Below are positions 5,820 to 8,293 of a stretch of 8,293 bases of DNA, piece after piece. The translations under genes and the position numbers were made by a program. Location of the stretch: NCBI GenBank assembly GCA_030041195.1, contig JASHOI010000260.1, forward strand, positions 1 to 8,293, given 5' to 3'. How positions within the stretch are numbered: position 1 is the first letter of the stretch; the number at the start of each line of letters is the position of its first letter. The notes beneath the pieces were generated by a model. The model was not told where the DNA came from, searched no databases, and worked only from the letters and a program-made list of their open reading frames with translations. The stretch comes from Streptosporangiaceae bacterium (GTDB lineage Bacteria > Actinomycetota > Actinomycetes > Streptosporangiales > Streptosporangiaceae).

Positions 5820-6524
5820 ATGCCATCCGACGGGTCAGCCAGCAGCATCTGGATACGCCCCGAACGTGCCGCGGCGGGACGGCCCGCCCAGCGCAGCCGG
5901 GCCGAGATCACCGCCGCCGCCGTCGGCATCGCCGACCGCGAGGGCGTGGACGCGGTGTCGATGCGCCGCGTGGCCGCGGAACTCGGCACCGGCGCGGCGT
6001 CCCTCTACCGCTACGTCGACACCCGGGAGGAACTGCTCGACTTGATGAGCGACGCGACGGCGGCGGAGTACTCGCTGCCGGCTCCTGACGGCGACTGGAT
6101 GGCGGGACTGCTCGCGATCGCCGACCAGACTCGCGCGATCATGCGGCGTCACCCATGGCTGCCCGGGCTGGTCCTCAGCCGCCCGGTCATCGGGCCGAAC
6201 GGGCTCGCCGTGCTGGAGCACTACCTCGCGGTGCTCGAGCATCATCCGGCGGGTATCGCCGCGAAGCTCGACGCCTTCGCGATGCTCAACGGCATGACGG
6301 CGAATTTCGTCCTGCACGAGCAAGCCGGCGGTGCGGCGCTCGCCGAGCGCAACGTCGCGTACCTGCAGCACGCCCTGGCCTCGGGCGAGCACCCCACGCT
6401 GGCCCGGCTGTTGTCACAGGGGCCAGTGCCGCGGGGCGAGCCCGTTCAATCGAGCAACCCGGCGGACAGATTCGGCGACATCCTTACCCGCGTGCTGACC
6501 GCCCTGCTTGGGCCTGCGCGCTGA
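5820..6524 (+). CDS. TetR/AcrR-family transcriptional regulator
   Basis: A 234-residue repressor-type protein. After a basic 27-residue lead (RPERAAAGRPAQRSR), the N-terminal DNA-binding domain runs from about residue 28 to 78. It includes AVGIADREGVDAVSMRRVAAELG followed by the recognition helix and TetR signature GAASLYRYVDTREELLDLM (58-76). The rest (about 80-234) is the helical ligand-binding and dimerisation domain, which is not conserved enough to name a ligand. The ATG is preceded by GGGAG at 5-base spacing. It is transcribed away from the CocE-like hydrolase across a 114-bp gap with a 29-bp dyad, so it most likely represses that gene and itself. Its last 41 bp overlap the 3' end of the convergent NurA-like gene. 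Confidence 0.93.
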   Translation: MPSDGSASSIWIRPERAAAGRPAQRSRAEITAAAVGIADREGVDAVSMRRVAAELGTGAASLYRYVDTREELLDLMSDATAAEYSLPAPDGDWMAGLLAIADQTRAIMRRHPWLPGLVLSRPVIGPNGLAVLEHYLAVLEHHPAGIAAKLDAFAMLNGMTANFVLHEQAGGAALAERNVAYLQHALASGEHPTLARLLSQGPVPRGEPVQSSNPADRFGDILTRVLTALLGPAR

Positions 6525-7581
6525 GTCGCAGCGACCGGTACAGCAGGCGCGGGTCGCCCAGGCGGCGGCGCAGTTCGCGCTCCAGGCCGGCGATCGGGTA
6601 CAGGTTCTGCGGGGCGCGCGTGTCCTTGTACTCGGCGGACGCGAACCTGCCGAGGCACACCTGGCTCACGCCGGCCAGCCCGATCACCTCGCTGGCCGGC
6701 AGGTCCGCGGAGCACTCGATGCGGACGATACCCCCCCACGGGGCCGCGGCGGGGCCGGTCGCCCCCGGCAGGCGCAGGTACCAGGTGTGCCGGTCCCAGT
6801 TCGTCCCGATCAGGAACACCGGAGTCCGCTGGCCGGGCGAGAGCGTGCCGACGATCGCGTTCAAGCCCGCCGGCAGGTACGTGGTGCGGTGCGACTTGAT
6901 GTAGCCGAGGGCACGCGGCAGGTGCTGGCGCCCGCGCAGTGGCCCGTCGATCACCAGCAGGTCGGCGCCTTCCGGCACGCCATGCCCGGCTATGGCCGCC
7001 CGTGCGGCGACCGCCGTGCGGACCTCCACGTCGCCGAGACGACGCTGCAGCGCCTGGGACAGCGTCACCGACAGCGGCTGCTCTTTCCTGGCGGTGGTGC
7101 GGCACGCCGTGTACTCCCCCGCCCAGGTCGCGATGCTGTCGGCCTTCGGTGCCACGGTGAACAGGCCGCGCCGGATCTCATGCTGCACCAGGTGGGCCCG
7201 GTGCGCGCAGCAGCACACCACGCCCGCCGCGTACGAGGCGCACAGCCCCATGCTCGCCTCGCCGGCCGGGACGCCGCCGGGCGAGCCGTCATCGATCCAG
7301 ACGCGGGCCTCGATGCGCCGCACGCCGTCAACGAAAAGCAGCGCGTCAGGAACGGGGCGGGCGGGATCCGGGTCGATCGCACGCCACTGGCCGGCCGGCA
7401 GCTCCACGTTCGGGTCCACGCGTGCGGTCGACTCCGCCAGGAAGTCCTCGATCTCGGTGTTCGTGCCGTACGACGGATCCCACCCGTCGACGGTGAACCG
7501 CATCCCGGGCCCGGAGCCGTTGCCGTTGGCGCGCGGGCCGACCGGCGGCGCGGGCGCGTCGCCGCGCAGCCCGCTGATCAC
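6484..7581 (-). CDS. NurA-like DNA-end nuclease
   Basis: A 365-residue protein. I assign it to the NurA nuclease family from motif order rather than any search. An acidic first strand, ALLFVDGVRRIEARV (Asp85), is followed by an internal Glu in RRLGDVEVRTAV (Glu186) and a second Asp strand, ADLLVIDGPL (Asp212). Next comes the basic motif GYIKSHRTTYL (Lys229, His231), then a C-terminal block with WYLRLPG and APQNLYPIAGLE (323-334). In archaeal NurA, a metal-dependent 5'-3' nuclease and ssDNA endonuclease, similarly ordered Asp-Glu-Asp residues bind metal. The late conserved histidine (PxPLxxAH type) seems absent here. A Cys124-125 run with His127 and His130 is unusual. The GTG start at 7581 has GGTGGAG at 5-base spacing and overlaps the upstream ATPase stop by 4 bp (GTGA), so the two are translationally coupled. 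An ATG at 7503 is a weaker alternative. Confidence 0.68.
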   Translation of the reverse strand: MISGLRGDAPAPPVGPRANGNGSGPGMRFTVDGWDPSYGTNTEIEDFLAESTARVDPNVELPAGQWRAIDPDPARPVPDALLFVDGVRRIEARVWIDDGSPGGVPAGEASMGLCASYAAGVVCCCAHRAHLVQHEIRRGLFTVAPKADSIATWAGEYTACRTTARKEQPLSVTLSQALQRRLGDVEVRTAVAARAAIAGHGVPEGADLLVIDGPLRGRQHLPRALGYIKSHRTTYLPAGLNAIVGTLSPGQRTPVFLIGTNWDRHTWYLRLPGATGPAAAPWGGIVRIECSADLPASEVIGLAGVSQVCLGRFASAEYKDTRAPQNLYPIAGLERELRRRLGDPRLLYRSLRLSAQAQAGRSARG

Positions 7582-8293
7582 GAGGTCTCCACCAGGTCCG
7601 CGACGGCCGGATCCGCCATGTCCGCGCTCACCAGACCCTCGCGGACCACGGTCGAGGTCCGGGCGTTCCTGGAGACCAGGAAGCGGACCGGGACCCGCTC
7701 GGCGAGCGCGGCAACGTGCGTGATCACCCCGACCATCCGCTGACCCTGCGCGAGGGTTTCCAGCGTGGTGGCGACCACCTCGAGGGTCTCCGGATCCAGG
7801 GTGCCGAAACCCTCGTCGAGGAAGATCGAGTCAAGCCGGGCCGCGCCCGCGGCGGCGAGCGTGGACATCTGCGCGGACAGGGCCAAGGCGAGCGCCAGGG
7901 ACGCCTGGAACGTCTCGCCGCCGGACAGCGTCCGCACCGAGCGGCGTGAGTCCGCGTCGGTGTGGTCGATGACGTAGAACTCCCCGTCTTCGTAGCTGAG
8001 GTCGAACTGGCCGCTGGACAGCCCCGCCAGGTTCACCGATGCGTCGGCGACCAGCGTGTCGATCGCGGCGGTTATCAGCCAGCGCGGGAAGTTGTCCGCG
8101 CGCAGAAGGTCGCCGAGCAGCCTGGCCACCCGCTGCTGATCCTGCGCCTCGTCCCGCAAGGCGGCCATGCCCGACGCCTCGGCGCGGCGTTCCGCGACCC
8201 GCCTGGTGGCGGCGCGGGCCCGCTCGAGCGAGGCGGTGACCGCGGTGGCGGCACCTGCGGCCACCGCCTCGGGGGCCACCTCGACCCCGCCAG
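7578..8293 (-). CDS. SbcC/Rad50-like (SMC-family) ATPase, C-terminal part only
   Basis: The gene enters from the right edge; the frame is open to base 8293, so only about the last 238 residues are seen and the start is outside. Numbering from a GTG codon at 8279, a charged Arg/Glu/Ala-rich helix (about 18-60), the end of the coiled coil, leads into the ABC head. The head has FPRWLITAAIDTLVADAS, then the signature LSGGETFQASLALALALS (118-135), Walker B with catalytic Glu in LDSIFLDEGFGTLD (149-162, Glu156), the D-loop and the switch histidine in GVITHV (His188). These are the C-lobe elements of Rad50/SbcC, which dimerise on DNA and gate an attached nuclease. Walker A must lie upstream. The stop codon overlaps the GTG of the NurA-like gene, so that protein is the probable partner. 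Whether an SbcD/Mre11 gene also lies upstream cannot be seen. Confidence 0.9.
   Translation of the reverse strand, partial: GGVEVAPEAVAAGAATAVTASLERARAATRRVAERRAEASGMAALRDEAQDQQRVARLLGDLLRADNFPRWLITAAIDTLVADASVNLAGLSSGQFDLSYEDGEFYVIDHTDADSRRSVRTLSGGETFQASLALALALSAQMSTLAAAGAARLDSIFLDEGFGTLDPETLEVVATTLETLAQGQRMVGVITHVAALAERVPVRFLVSRNARTSTVVREGLVSADMADPAVADLVETS

Noticed and set aside
6508..7743. Plus-strand open frame of 411 codons opposite the nuclease and ATPase genes
   Set aside because: Arg/Ala/Gly-rich with no recognisable motif, and it crosses the junction of two convincing minus-strand genes with a coupled start and stop.

Overview
This is a high-GC window with dense coding on both strands, GC-rich third codon positions, GTG starts and Streptomyces-like protein families. 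All of this points to an actinomycete chromosome. No species can be named from the sequence alone. I see no rRNA, tRNA, CRISPR array, insertion sequence or phage gene.

Layout. (1) Positions 1-675 (+) hold the 3' part of a DNA-binding protein built of three helix-turn-helix (HTH) repeats. Its end runs tail-to-tail into the next gene. (2) Positions 601-1371 (-) encode an exported trypsin-like serine protease. (3) Positions 1462-2937 (-) encode a 14-helix DHA2-type MFS exporter, separated from the protease by a GC-rich hairpin. (4) Positions 3083-3424 (-) encode a HxlR/DUF24 regulator resembling B. subtilis YodB/CatR, with an N-terminal cysteine. It is divergent from (5) a DoxX-like membrane protein at 3514-3918 (+). 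The AT-rich gap between them carries a TACT-N7-AGTA-like dyad. (6) Positions 3942-5705 (-) encode a CocE/NonD-type serine hydrolase. It is divergent from (7) a TetR-family regulator at 5820-6524 (+), and a 29-bp imperfect palindrome sits between the two. (8) Positions 6484-7581 (-) encode a NurA-like nuclease. It is translationally coupled through a GTGA overlap to (9) the C-terminal ATPase half of an SbcC/Rad50-like protein, which runs off the right edge (7578 to the end, -).

How the parts may work together. There are three plausible functional units. The first is an electrophile/quinone-response pair (HxlR with DoxX, perhaps also the exporter). The second is a ligand-controlled hydrolase (TetR with CocE-like). 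The third is a DNA-end-processing operon (SbcC/Rad50-like ATPase followed by NurA-like nuclease), a bacterial counterpart of the archaeal rad50-nurA arrangement and the most interesting item here. The triple-HTH protein and the protease look unrelated to these units. The window is mostly ordinary actinomycete accessory content. I see no clearly new defence or mobile system fully contained in it.
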